Assembly: GCF_003148625.1 (NCBI RefSeq)
Contig: NZ_QGGO01000003.1
Location: 247,214-311,213 of the forward strand
Length of the DNA stretch: 64,000 nt
DNA from: Arcicella aurantiaca
GTDB lineage: Bacteria > Bacteroidota > Bacteroidia > Cytophagales > Spirosomataceae
Reading direction: 5' to 3'
The notes under the pieces are model-generated. The model saw only the letters and a program-made list of their open reading frames with translations. It had not been told where the DNA came from and searched no databases. Shown in pieces: positions 52,692-61,149 of the stretch. The translations under genes were made by a program, and so were the position numbers. Each line of letters opens with the position of its first letter. Position 1 is the stretch's first letter.

Positions 52692-54566
52692 ATGAAAAAG
52701 GGAGTTTTAAATGAAATGCTTAAATCATATTTTCTCAATAAAATTGAGAAGCATTTGATTTTTTGTTATTTGACAAACAACAAACTTAATTATGCTGATA
52801 ATTCGATTTTGAATAGATATTTTATTGATTTTCAGCAAGATGAAAAAGTTTGCTCTGATGTTTATAACCTTGAAATTACAACGATAAAAGACCTCGAAAA
52901 TTACCTTGAACTTTTAATTCCTGTTGATGATAGAAAAGTTAATGGAGCTTTTTTTACACCTAATTATATTGTTGATTTTATTATTAATGAGCTTAAACCT
53001 AAAGAAAAAGATAAATGTCTCGACCCAAGTTGTGGATGTGGTGCATTTTTAATTGGACTCGCAGAATACTATAAAAGCACATTCAGTAAGTCAATAAAAC
53101 AAACGGTTCAAGAGAATATTTTTGGTTCGGATATATTGGATTACAATATTGACAGAACTAAACTTTTATTGACTATTTATGCTTTGCAAAATGGTGAAAA
53201 TTTAGAGGAAAGAGATTTTAATTTATATACTCAAGATAGTCTAAAAGCTACATGGAAAACACAATTTGATATTATTATTGGTAATCCTCCTTATGTGAAA
53301 TTTCAGGACCTTTCAGAAGAAAATAGAACTTATTTAGCCAAAAATTGGACGACTATTGAGGGTGGTACATTTAATCTTTATTTTGCTTTTTTTGAATTAG
53401 GGTATCAACTTTTGAAGCCAACGGGTAGATTGGGTTTTATTACGCCCAATAATTATTTTACGTCTTTGGCGGGTTTTTCACTACGTAATTATTTTCAACA
53501 GAAAAAATGTGTTTCTCGGATTATTGATTTTAGTCATAAAAAGGTTTTTGATGCTCAAACGTACACGGCTTTAACCTTTTTGAATAAAAAAGAGAATGAA
53601 GCACTTACTTTTGATAGAATAAAGGACGGTTATAAACCTGAAGATTTTTTATCAATTGTCAATGGTTCTCCTAATTATTTCAAGGATTTGAATAGCCAAA
53701 AATGGCGTTTATTGAAATCAGACGAACAGAAAAATATTAAAATCATTGAAAATATAGGTACGCCAATAAGTATTCTTTTTGATATTTGTGTGGGTATTGC
53801 AACGTTAAAAGATGATGTTTTTTTTGTAGATGGAAGTATAGAAAAAGATGGGTTTTTCTTAAAAACTACTGAAAATGGGACATTTGAAATTGAGAAAGAG
53901 ATAACTAAATTGGTTTACAAAATATCGAATTTTAAATCGCAAGCAGAAATCATAAATAATACGAAGAGAATTATTTGTCCTTATCATATTGGTAAAGGAA
54001 ATGCTACGCCAATTTCAGAACAAGAATTTGCTACAAAATACCCTAAATGCTATACTTATTTATTGTCTGAAAAAGAAAACTTATCGACCAGAGACAAAGG
54101 AAAGGTGAAATATGAGCCATTTTTTGTTTGGGGAAGAACGCAAGGTTTGAATAAGTTTGGCAAAAGAATTTTAAATCCTACGTTTAGTCAATTTCCAAGA
54201 TTTTTGTTAGTAGAAGAGGAAGATGCCTTCTTTACGAATGGATATGGGTTGTTTTTTAGAGAACCAAAGACAACCTTTTCTTTATTCGACGAACCCGAAA
54301 ACCCTTTAACACTAATAGAAAATATAGCAGTGGTTCAGAAAATCTTGAATTCCTATTTGATGCACTATTATGTAAGTAAAACGAGTGTATCCATTGAAGG
54401 CGGTTATCCTTGTTATCAGAAAAATTTTATTGAGAAATTTACCATTCCAACGCTTACGAAAGAGGAAATTAATATCCTAAAATTATTGAATGATAAACAG
54501 GAAATAGATGAGTTTTTAATTGAGAAATATCAATTGAATTTACCTTTGCCAAATCTGGTTTCGTAA
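52692..54566 (+). CDS. N6-adenine DNA methyltransferase of restriction-modification system 2
   Basis: 624 aa, complete. Motif X/N-terminal region VNGAFFTPNYIVDFIINEL (about 83-101), AdoMet motif I CLDPSCGCGAFLIGLAEYY (about 109-127), catalytic motif FDIIIGNPPYVKF (about 193-205), FITPNNYFTS (about 253), and a TaqI-C-like target-recognition domain in the second half. Modification partner of the convergent nuclease gene, which overlaps its last 37 bases. Start ATG 52692 follows an AAGG Shine-Dalgarno-like run. More AT-rich than the flanking cco genes. Target site unknown. Confidence 0.9.
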   Translation: MKKGVLNEMLKSYFLNKIEKHLIFCYLTNNKLNYADNSILNRYFIDFQQDEKVCSDVYNLEITTIKDLENYLELLIPVDDRKVNGAFFTPNYIVDFIINELKPKEKDKCLDPSCGCGAFLIGLAEYYKSTFSKSIKQTVQENIFGSDILDYNIDRTKLLLTIYALQNGENLEERDFNLYTQDSLKATWKTQFDIIIGNPPYVKFQDLSEENRTYLAKNWTTIEGGTFNLYFAFFELGYQLLKPTGRLGFITPNNYFTSLAGFSLRNYFQQKKCVSRIIDFSHKKVFDAQTYTALTFLNKKENEALTFDRIKDGYKPEDFLSIVNGSPNYFKDLNSQKWRLLKSDEQKNIKIIENIGTPISILFDICVGIATLKDDVFFVDGSIEKDGFFLKTTENGTFEIEKEITKLVYKISNFKSQAEIINNTKRIICPYHIGKGNATPISEQEFATKYPKCYTYLLSEKENLSTRDKGKVKYEPFFVWGRTQGLNKFGKRILNPTFSQFPRFLLVEEEDAFFTNGYGLFFREPKTTFSLFDEPENPLTLIENIAVVQKILNSYLMHYYVSKTSVSIEGGYPCYQKNFIEKFTIPTLTKEEINILKLLNDKQEIDEFLIEKYQLNLPLPNLVS

Positions 54567-55375
54567 ATAGTTAGCAAATCAGTAGTAAAATTAGGAAAAC
54601 TTAATTTTTCAATACTGGCTATTGAGTTTTTAGGTAATAAATTATCTTTTTTTAATTCTTCGTCAGTATGATGAATACTTGGAATAGTCTGACTAAAATC
54701 CACAATTAATAAGCAAACTCGTTCATATTTATAATGGTCTATTTTCGTGTCATTTCGCCCATTAACTGCTCCAAACGAAAGTAAATATTTTTCAATGTGT
54801 TTATCAACATTGGTGAGTTTTTTGTACTTTACATTTTTCTTATTCGCTTCATTACTATCATATTCATTTACTGAAATCATATAAAATTCTCCTAAAACCA
54901 TCTTCTCGCAACGTAAATGTAGATTTAATGCTTCGGCAAAGGTTCGTTCATAAAGAGTATCAAAGTTTTTTGCTGAACTACTCAACTGACTTCTGACATT
55001 AATGGTTAAGGTTTGTTCTGTAAAATCAAAGCCATAATTATCTTTTTGTCCGTAAAGAATTCCTTCAAAATTTAAAGTTTCCTCTGTTTTAGCTATATAA
55101 TTGGGAATAATGGAAACGTCTTGATTTTTACGTTTAAAAAAGCCTGCAAGAGATAGTTCTCCATGACTTTCTGACAATTTAGGACAGATTAATTCTGGAT
55201 TGACATTGTTTTTAATTAGCTCAGATTTGACAATTTCGTGCAGTAATTTTATGGGTTTTTGGCTACGAATAAGATTGTTTTTACCCTCTGTTCCTGCTGT
55301 TTTTATGGCATTTTCAATGGATTTTTTAATCTCATTAATGGCTTGTTGTAGGTTTATCAAATTCGTCATAATCAA
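54530..55375 (-). CDS. Putative type II restriction endonuclease of system 2
   Basis: 281 aa (start could be two codons later, at the ATG of MTNLIN). It lies between a convergent methylase and an upstream controller gene, so it is called the nuclease by position. I do not recognise the family. Conserved-looking elements: CPKLSESHGELSLAGFFKRKNQDVSIIPN, LTINVRSQLSSSAKNFDTLYERTFAEALNLHL and GEFYMISVNEYD. A possible active site is the D of KNQDVSI with E/D residues before INVRSQ. No sequence similarity to nuclease 1 is apparent, although gene order is identical. The start overlaps the controller gene by 41 nt. Confidence 0.72.
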   Translation of the reverse strand: MIMTNLINLQQAINEIKKSIENAIKTAGTEGKNNLIRSQKPIKLLHEIVKSELIKNNVNPELICPKLSESHGELSLAGFFKRKNQDVSIIPNYIAKTEETLNFEGILYGQKDNYGFDFTEQTLTINVRSQLSSSAKNFDTLYERTFAEALNLHLRCEKMVLGEFYMISVNEYDSNEANKKNVKYKKLTNVDKHIEKYLLSFGAVNGRNDTKIDHYKYERVCLLIVDFSQTIPSIHHTDEELKKDNLLPKNSIASIEKLSFPNFTTDLLTIYETRFGKGKFN

Positions 55376-55571
55376 AAAAGGTTTTTAGCGTTACGTTTAG
55401 TGCAGTGGCAATTTTTTCAATATTTACAATGGATATATTACGACTACCGTTTTCAACCGAAGCAATATAACTTCTATCTAAATCAGCAGAGTAAGCCAAG
55501 TCTTTTTGTGACATTGACGAAATATCTCGTAAATGCTTAATTCTTTGTCCTATTTTTCCTTTAACATCCAT
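55335..55571 (-). CDS. Restriction-modification controller (C) protein, XRE-type HTH, system 2
   Basis: 78 aa, XRE/Cro HTH (SSMSQKDLAYSADLDRSYIASVENGSRNISIVNIEKIATAL, about 18-58). Paralogous to controller 1 (2324-2542): both start MD(I/V)..KIG.R, contain DR(T/S)YIAS(I/V)E.G.RN(V/I)SIVNIEKIA, and sit directly before a nuclease gene. Controls timing of nuclease and methylase expression through the operator at 55591-55620. The C-terminus (DYDEFDKPTTSH) overlaps the nuclease start. Confidence 0.88.
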   Translation of the reverse strand: MDVKGKIGQRIKHLRDISSMSQKDLAYSADLDRSYIASVENGSRNISIVNIEKIATALNVTLKTFFDYDEFDKPTTSH

Positions 55572-55590
55572 AACACAAAACTCAAAATTT

Positions 55591-55620
55591 GTTGACTATA
55601 AATCAAAGACTATAAGTAAC
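55591..55620 (-). promoter_or_regulatory. C-box operator upstream of controller gene 2
   Basis: Minus strand holds TACTTATAGTC, four bases, then ATTTATAGTCAAC: two half-operators with TATAGTC repeated 14 nt apart. The first 11-mer is identical to the one upstream of controller 1, and the whole is 19 nt from the start codon (20 nt in system 1). From memory it closely matches the C.Esp1396I operator layout. Confidence 0.78.
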
Positions 55621-55790
55621 ATTTGAGACTAACACTAAAATAATTGAAATGAAAAATACTAATCTTAGGGGTAAATCCCCCTTCATTTGTCAATTAACAA
55701 AACATTAACACCTCATTAACAAGTCGTTAATAATACTTTGGCTGTTTTTCTGTTCTAATGGACAAATAAATAATTTAACCAATCACGAAA

Positions 55791-56756
55791 ATGAAAAAAT
55801 ACATGGTAGCCGTAATGATAGTGATTTCAACTATTTCATCGGCAATAGCACAATATGGCAATCAGGGTTACGGATATGATGATGACAGATATTATTATGA
55901 TAATGAGTTTGATTGGCATTGGGATATTAGAGTGCGTATCAGCGATGGTATTCAAAGGGGACAGATAACTCGTAATGAATCTAATATTCTGTATCGTCGT
56001 CTGGAGGATTTGGAACGTAAAGAATATGCGTATCAGTCTGACGGAATTTTTACGAGTTGGGAACAACAAGAAATTTGGGATGATGTGGTGTATTTAAACC
56101 GTAGAGTAGGTATTGAATTATACGATAATGACCGTTCTTTTTACGGATTTGATGTTTATGGGTACGACCGCCGTGGGTATCCAAGATGGTATTATCAAGG
56201 TGGTTTTGATTTCTTCAGATTCGATAAAAGAGGTTTTGGAAGCATAACGCTTGGTTATGTGCCACGTCCAAATTATAATGGTTGGTATAGAAATGAAAGA
56301 AATCAAGTGGCTCGTAGATATTATTCCGAGAGAAGCCAATATAATAATCGCAATAACCAAAGAGGTGGATACGAAAGAGCCGACCGTGATAACAGAGGTA
56401 ATTCAAGAAATGGTGGTGCTTACGACAATAATAGAGAACGTGCAAACCGTGTAGAACCAAATCGTGGCGATAATAATAATGGTGGATATTCGCAAGGCAG
56501 AGGTAATGACCGAATAGAACCAAATCGTGGCGATAATAATGGTGGTGGATATTCGCAAGGCAGAGGTAATGACCGTGTAGAACCAAATCGTGGCGATAAT
56601 AATAATGGTGGATATTCGCAAGGTAGAGGAGGTGACCGTGCAAACAGAACCGAACCAAGCAATAATGGTAGAAATTCTAACGGTCGTTCAGAACCACCAA
56701 GAGGAAATAATGGAGGAGGTGACAGACCTGCTGAAAGTAGAGGTGGGCGTAATTAA
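55791..56756 (+). CDS. Exported Gly/Asn/Arg-rich repeat protein
   Basis: 321 aa, signal peptide MKKYMVAVMIVISTISSAIAQ. A folded part of about 25-175 has two helical motifs (ISDGIQRGQITRNESNILYRRLEDLERKEYAY; DGIFTSWEQQEIWDDVVYLNRRVGIELYDND) that resemble repeated EF-like/helical pairs. A low-complexity tail follows, rich in Asn, Gly and Arg, with three 21-residue repeats (EPNRGDNNNGGYSQGRG). The tail is strongly basic and probably binds nucleic acid or envelope polymers. Family not recognised. Frames on the opposite strand are shadows of the repeats. Confidence 0.85.
   Translation: MKKYMVAVMIVISTISSAIAQYGNQGYGYDDDRYYYDNEFDWHWDIRVRISDGIQRGQITRNESNILYRRLEDLERKEYAYQSDGIFTSWEQQEIWDDVVYLNRRVGIELYDNDRSFYGFDVYGYDRRGYPRWYYQGGFDFFRFDKRGFGSITLGYVPRPNYNGWYRNERNQVARRYYSERSQYNNRNNQRGGYERADRDNRGNSRNGGAYDNNRERANRVEPNRGDNNNGGYSQGRGNDRIEPNRGDNNGGGYSQGRGNDRVEPNRGDNNNGGYSQGRGGDRANRTEPSNNGRNSNGRSEPPRGNNGGGDRPAESRGGRN
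56448..56636 (+). repeat. Three tandem 63-bp coding repeats
   Basis: Three in-frame 63-bp units encoding R(V/I)EPNRGDNN(N/G)GGYSQGRG(N/G)D inside the repeat protein gene. The nucleotide units are nearly identical, so copy number can vary by recombination or slippage without frameshift. Confidence 0.95.
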
Positions 56757-56783
56757 TACAGGTAATTAATACTGTCAATTTCT

Positions 56784-56816
56784 AACGCTGTCGGGTTCAA
56801 AAAACCTGACAGCGTT
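56784..56816. terminator. Hairpin terminator after the repeat protein
   Basis: 14-bp stem AACGCTGTCGGGTT / AACCTGACAGCGTT (one G-U), loop of 5 nt, lying between the repeat protein and the convergent regulator gene. No long T-run. Confidence 0.75.
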
Positions 56817-56842
56817 CACAAACGTGAAATATTTTTGGGATT

Positions 56843-57901
56843 TTACCCTCTTAAATTTACCAATTTTCGTTCATCTACAATTCGGATTTCGCTCCCACTA
56901 ATTTCAATTAAATGGTCAGCTTTAAAATCACTTAATGTTCTGATTAATGATTCCGTTGCCGTTCCAACTACCGATGCTAAATCGTCTCTTGATATTTTCA
57001 TCGCAAAGGTTTCTTGTCCTTCACTTTTGTATTTTTTTGATAACATCACCAAAGCATCTGCCGTTCTTTTTCGGATAGAATTATATGCCATCTGCGTGAG
57101 TAATTTCTCTTTTTCTTGAATGTCATTCGCCAACATTTTAATAAATTGATTGGCAACAGATTGATTACGAGTAATTAATTCCAAAAAATCATGCTTAGGA
57201 ATGCCAATAATTTCACAGTCTTCTAATGCCTCCGCCGATTCTTGATATTCAGTGTTTTCAATGATAGCAATATGTCCGAAGAAATCTCCAGAATTGTATA
57301 ATCCCGTGATAAATTCTTTGCCATCTCTATTAGCTTGGAAGGTTTTAATCTTTCCATGTTTCAAGAAATAGAACTTAATAGGCTCGTCGCCTTCGGCATA
57401 AATAAGTTGTTTTTTCTTGACAGTTGATACTTTTCTATCCGCCGAAAGAGAATGTAAATCAGCGTGTTTAGTAGCTTTTTGATAAAATTCTTCGATGCCT
57501 TCGTGGGTATTTTTAAAAGAATTTGAAAGTTTTTCTAATTTTTTGAAACGACTTTCAATGGCATTTAACAACTCAATTTCTTGGAAGGGTTTTGTCAAAT
57601 AATCATCTGCTCCCATGTCCATTCCTTTGCGGAGGTCGGTTCTTTCTGTTTTGGCAGTCAAAAAGATGAAAGGAATATTTTGTAAATCAGGACTTTGACT
57701 AAAAATATGTAAAACGCCATATCCGTCTAAAACAGGCATCATAATATCACAAACTACTAAATCTGGTTTGGTAGTTTGGGCAACTTCAACGCCAATTTTG
57801 CCATTTTCAGCCGTCAAAACTTGATAGCCAGCCAGTTCTAAAATCTCGGCTGTGGTTTCTCTAATATCGTCGCTATCTTCTACTAAAAGGATTGTTTTCA
57901 T
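56843..57901 (-). CDS. Response regulator fused to a Crp/Fnr-type transcription factor
   Basis: 352 aa. The N-terminal receiver domain (1-120) has the acidic pocket LLVEDSDDI and phospho-acceptor Asp in VVCDIMMPVLDGYGV (about 53) and Lys in YLTKPFQ (about 104). A linker helix precedes a cNMP-like binding domain (about 150-260: LIYAEGDEPIKFYFLKHGKIKTF, GDFFGHIAIIE) and a C-terminal Crp-type winged helix (RDDLASVVGTATESLIRTLSDFKADHLIEI). No Fnr-type Cys cluster is visible at the start of the effector domain. Partner of the kinase 70 bp upstream; probable regulator of the nearby cco genes. Confidence 0.9.
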   Translation of the reverse strand: MKTILLVEDSDDIRETTAEILELAGYQVLTAENGKIGVEVAQTTKPDLVVCDIMMPVLDGYGVLHIFSQSPDLQNIPFIFLTAKTERTDLRKGMDMGADDYLTKPFQEIELLNAIESRFKKLEKLSNSFKNTHEGIEEFYQKATKHADLHSLSADRKVSTVKKKQLIYAEGDEPIKFYFLKHGKIKTFQANRDGKEFITGLYNSGDFFGHIAIIENTEYQESAEALEDCEIIGIPKHDFLELITRNQSVANQFIKMLANDIQEKEKLLTQMAYNSIRKRTADALVMLSKKYKSEGQETFAMKISRDDLASVVGTATESLIRTLSDFKADHLIEISGSEIRIVDERKLVNLRG

Positions 57902-57970
57902 GATAAATGTGTTAGCTGTTGGCTTCCAGAGTTGAATGTGTAATCAAATATATTTTTCTAATTTTTGCAC

Positions 57971-59560
57971 CTAAAAATTTAAAACGACTATAAAGGTTGT
58001 ACCAACATTTAGTTCGCTTTCTACGGTAACTTTCCCGTTGAGTAATTCGGCGTAACGAGCCACGATATGCAAGCCCAAACCTGTTCCTTGAATATTGGTA
58101 ACGTTTGCTCCTCTGAAAAAACGGTCGAATAAATGCTTTTGGTCTTCTGCCGAAATGCCTATGCCTTTATCTGCAATTTTCAGTATCAATTGGTCAACTT
58201 TGCACTCAGTTAAAACATCAATCGTTGAATTTTCTGGTGAAAATTTCAAGGCATTTGAGCAAAGATTAATGATAATTTTCCGCAATAAAGATTTATCTAA
58301 CTTGACGATTAAATCACCCGAATGTTGATAGTTAATTTTTTGTCCTTTTCGAGTAATACTTGTTAAGTCAACAATACATTCTTGCATCAATTCTGGTAAA
58401 TCAAAGGTACTTATTTTGGTTTCAACTTTTCCTTCTTCTAATTTTCCTACGGATAAAAATTCTTCTAAAATATCCGTTAAATTACCCACCGCCGCTTTGA
58501 TGCGTTGCGTGTGGCGTTCACGTTTGTCTTGTTCTTCTGTTTTCTGATATTTTTCGATTAATGATGCCGCAGATTGTATGGCGGTCAAAGGTGTTCTAAA
58601 TTCATGCGATGCCATTGAAACAAAGCGAGATTTTAATTCGCCTAATTCTTTTTCTTTGTTTAGTGCAATTTCTAATTCTAATTTTGAATGTTCTAAACTT
58701 TTCAAAGTTTCTACCAAAGCATTTGTTCTGTTGATGACTTCTTTTTCTAAACTATCATTCAATTTCTTGATTTCGTGGTTTTTATTGAGCAAATCTGTTT
58801 CGGCTTTTTTCTTGAAAGTGGTATCGTTAATAAACGAAATATAATAAGGAGTATCGCCAGATTTAAAATGGCTTAAACTGATTTCAACAGGAAATAACGA
58901 GCCATCTTTTCTTCTCCCGTGCAAGTCTAAACCTACGCCCATTGCTCTGTCTTGCGGTTTGTGGGTATAGCTTTGATAGGTTTTTTGATGTTGTTCTTTG
59001 ATATTTTGAGGTATTAAAATATCTAATTGATTGCCCATAAGTTCACCTCTTTGAAAGCCAAAAAGAACATCTGCAAAATGGTTTGATAATACAATTTTCC
59101 CTTCACGATTTACCATAATAATACCAATGGCGGCGTGCATAAAAAGGGCTTCAAAACGGTTTTCTTCGTCTTTTACTTGTTGTTCTGTTTTTTTGCGAGA
59201 AGAAATGTCTGTAATTCTAATGAAGTAGTGGGGCGTGTCTGAATCATAGAATAATGATATTTGAAGGTTTCCCCAGAATTCATCTTTTACACGGTTTTCA
59301 AAGATTATTTCTTCTGACCAAACTTTGTTATCCTGTAAATGCTCCGCAATTTCATGATGCTCTTTAATACTAAGTTTATCCTTTCTGAAACCGTGTGGAA
59401 AAACCTTTTTGAAGTCTTCTAAATCAGTAACGCAAAGCATATTTAGTCCTGTTTGATTGATAAATTCAAACTCATGCGTATTGACATTATACACGCCCAT
59501 AAATGAAGGGGTATTTTCAAATACGGTTTCTAAAAGTGCTTGACTAATGGGAAGATTCAT
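57971..59560 (-). CDS. PAS-domain sensor histidine kinase
   Basis: 529 aa, no membrane segment, so a cytoplasmic sensor. Two PAS domains (about 8-125 and 140-255; the second reads FEALFMHAAIGIIMVNREGKIVLSN...FGFQRGELMG), a coiled coil, HisKA with phospho-acceptor His in FVSMASHEFRTPLTAIQS (about 317), and HATPase (INLCSNALKFSPENS; DKGIGISAEDQKHLFDRFFRG; GTGLGLHIVARYAEL). It pairs with the RR-Crp protein downstream, as is usual next to cbb3 clusters in Bacteroidota, where it may respond to oxygen or redox state. Confidence 0.92.
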   Translation of the reverse strand: MNLPISQALLETVFENTPSFMGVYNVNTHEFEFINQTGLNMLCVTDLEDFKKVFPHGFRKDKLSIKEHHEIAEHLQDNKVWSEEIIFENRVKDEFWGNLQISLFYDSDTPHYFIRITDISSRKKTEQQVKDEENRFEALFMHAAIGIIMVNREGKIVLSNHFADVLFGFQRGELMGNQLDILIPQNIKEQHQKTYQSYTHKPQDRAMGVGLDLHGRRKDGSLFPVEISLSHFKSGDTPYYISFINDTTFKKKAETDLLNKNHEIKKLNDSLEKEVINRTNALVETLKSLEHSKLELEIALNKEKELGELKSRFVSMASHEFRTPLTAIQSAASLIEKYQKTEEQDKRERHTQRIKAAVGNLTDILEEFLSVGKLEEGKVETKISTFDLPELMQECIVDLTSITRKGQKINYQHSGDLIVKLDKSLLRKIIINLCSNALKFSPENSTIDVLTECKVDQLILKIADKGIGISAEDQKHLFDRFFRGANVTNIQGTGLGLHIVARYAELLNGKVTVESELNVGTTFIVVLNF

Positions 59561-59655
59561 AAACGAATTTAATGATGGGTTTATATAAGTGGCTTTACGT
59601 CTAATTCTATAAAATGCAAAACGGTGTTATTGCCTAACCACTAATTCCTAAAACA

Positions 59656-60378
59656 CTATTGTCTATCAGTTTTTTTGATGGTATGACAAACGGGAATTGT
59701 ACGAGTAGCCGTTTGCTTTTCAAATTTAGGACTAACATAAGGAATACCCAAATTTAACCCACGAACAACAAAGAAAATAGCCAAACAAAAAGTGTAAATA
59801 GGAAGATATTTATTGATTTTCTGACGAACATTCAGGCTTAAAAATTTAGGTAGAACACTTACCGAAAACATCATTGGGGCTGTACCTAAACCAAATAATG
59901 CCATAAAAATTGCTCCTTGTGTAGGTGTTGATGATGCCGCTGCTCCTGCGAGAGCCACATAAACCAATCCGCATGGCAACAAGCCATTGAGCATACCCAA
60001 AATAAGAAAGCCAATGGGTGATTGAATGGGGAAAACTTTACGAAATGAATTGGTTAAATAATAGGTAAATTTTTGGAAAGGACTCCATGTAACAATTTTA
60101 TTGGGGAAGATGAAAAGAAATATCAATAATCCCATAAAAATAGAAAGTTGTTGCTGAAAACCCGCAACAAAAAATGAACTACCAAAATAGCCAAAAGCAC
60201 CTCCCAAAGTGCTGTAAATGAGTATTCTGCCTACATTATAAAGGATTCGGCTCAATGTAGCTTGAAAAAACGATAGCTTTCCGACTGGTAAGGCAAGGGC
60301 AATTGGTCCACACATCCCCACGCAGTGGAAACTACCCGCCAAACCAGTCATGAAAGCTATTGAATATAAAATGTTCAT
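59656..60378 (-). CDS. SafE/UreH-type membrane protein of the cbb3 assembly cluster
   Basis: 240 aa, six or seven transmembrane segments. It carries the hallmark SFHCVGMCGPIALALP (about 16-31) with CxxMC that may handle copper, and a second GLLPCGLVYVALAGAA (about 133-148). Proteins of this 'sulfite exporter TauE/SafE' annotation occur next to fixH/ccoG and are thought to serve copper supply for cbb3 oxidase; the transport function is inferred. Confidence 0.88.
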   Translation of the reverse strand: MNILYSIAFMTGLAGSFHCVGMCGPIALALPVGKLSFFQATLSRILYNVGRILIYSTLGGAFGYFGSSFFVAGFQQQLSIFMGLLIFLFIFPNKIVTWSPFQKFTYYLTNSFRKVFPIQSPIGFLILGMLNGLLPCGLVYVALAGAAASSTPTQGAIFMALFGLGTAPMMFSVSVLPKFLSLNVRQKINKYLPIYTFCLAIFFVVRGLNLGIPYVSPKFEKQTATRTIPVCHTIKKTDRQ

Positions 60379-60384
60379 TTTTAT

Positions 60385-60468
60385 TTATGAGTTGTGATTT
60401 GTGAGTTAGTGAGTTGTGATTTTAGAAATTTCATATTCACAATTCACAACTCACTAATTCACAAATAG
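60385..60468. repeat. Inverted repeat between safE-like gene and fixH
   Basis: TGAGTTGTGATTTGTGAGTT units on the left and their complement (AATTCACAACTCACTAATTC) on the right form an imperfect long hairpin. The right arm encodes the final residues of FixH (LFVN and stop). Confidence 0.75.
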
Positions 60469-60879
60469 TTCATCTTCTAAATAATACTCTCTTCTACCGT
60501 CCGTCCATGTTACTTGTACTTTCCAATATCCTTTTGATAATTTTTGGGTTGAATAATCAAAAGGGGTAGTTTTTTGAATGGGTATAGTAAAATCTAAACC
60601 TTTGTCTGAAGGACGGAAAAAAGTTACTTCTCCTTTACTAACAGGCGTAGGGAATCCAATTCTCAATACTTGATTTTCTGCTGAATAGGTCATGACTTTA
60701 TTGTTTTTGAAAGTAACTGAATTATTTTCACGGTCGATTTGCTGTTGGAAATCGATTTCCTTTTGATAATAATTAGTCCTAACCAAATCCACTTTGGCAG
60801 TTGCCATTTTGTATGCCATTGTGCCAATAAATGAGGCAAAGACGACAAAGCTCAGTACAATTGATTTTCCCCAGTTCAT
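60454..60879 (-). CDS. fixH: FixH-family cbb3 oxidase assembly protein
   Basis: 141 aa. A single N-terminal membrane helix (NWGKSIVLSFVVFASFIGTMAYKMATA, about 2-28) with a periplasmic domain: VDLVRTNYYQKEIDFQQQIDRENN and GYWKVQVTWTDGRREYYLEDELF. FixH/CcoH is required for stability of cbb3 oxidase and acts with CcoI in copper insertion. Gene order ccoP-ccoG-fixH-safE is conserved in Bacteroidota. A 270-bp repeat-laden gap separates it from ccoG. Confidence 0.9.
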   Translation of the reverse strand: MNWGKSIVLSFVVFASFIGTMAYKMATAKVDLVRTNYYQKEIDFQQQIDRENNSVTFKNNKVMTYSAENQVLRIGFPTPVSKGEVTFFRPSDKGLDFTIPIQKTTPFDYSTQKLSKGYWKVQVTWTDGRREYYLEDELFVN

Positions 60880-60909
60880 GATTTTATTTGTTTAGTTTTT
60901 TGAAGGAGA

Positions 60910-61149
60910 TTTTAGCCACTAAGACACGAAGACAGAAAAAGTTTTGTTTAAAAGTCTTCAAACTTTATAATAGTTGGTTCTAATATGATTGATATTGGGA
61001 CAAATAAACGGTTGATGAACGCAGGCAGGGTTCAAACCCTGCCTGCGTTAGCCCCAAATCCTGATTTTCCGTATAATCAAATTCTTAGAGCCTTCGTGTC
61101 TTCGTGGCAAAACCTTTAAAATTAGAGCCTTCGTGTCTTCGTGGCAAAA
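60910..61149. repeat. Repeat-filled gap between ccoG and fixH
   Basis: Holds a 15-bp perfect hairpin AACGCAGGCAGGGTT (61018-61032 / 61035-61049, loop CA), identical in arm sequence to 43070-43101. It also holds two 28-bp direct repeats starting TTAGAGCCTTCGTGTCTTCG (61085-61112, 61122-61149) and an inverted partial copy at 60910-60933. The second direct repeat abuts the ccoG stop codon. Confidence 0.85.

Noticed and set aside
56215..56662. Several long frames on the minus strand opposite the repeat protein gene
   Set aside because: They are mirror images of the 63-bp coding repeats, with compositions (Tyr/His or Ile/Thr repeats) unlike real proteins.
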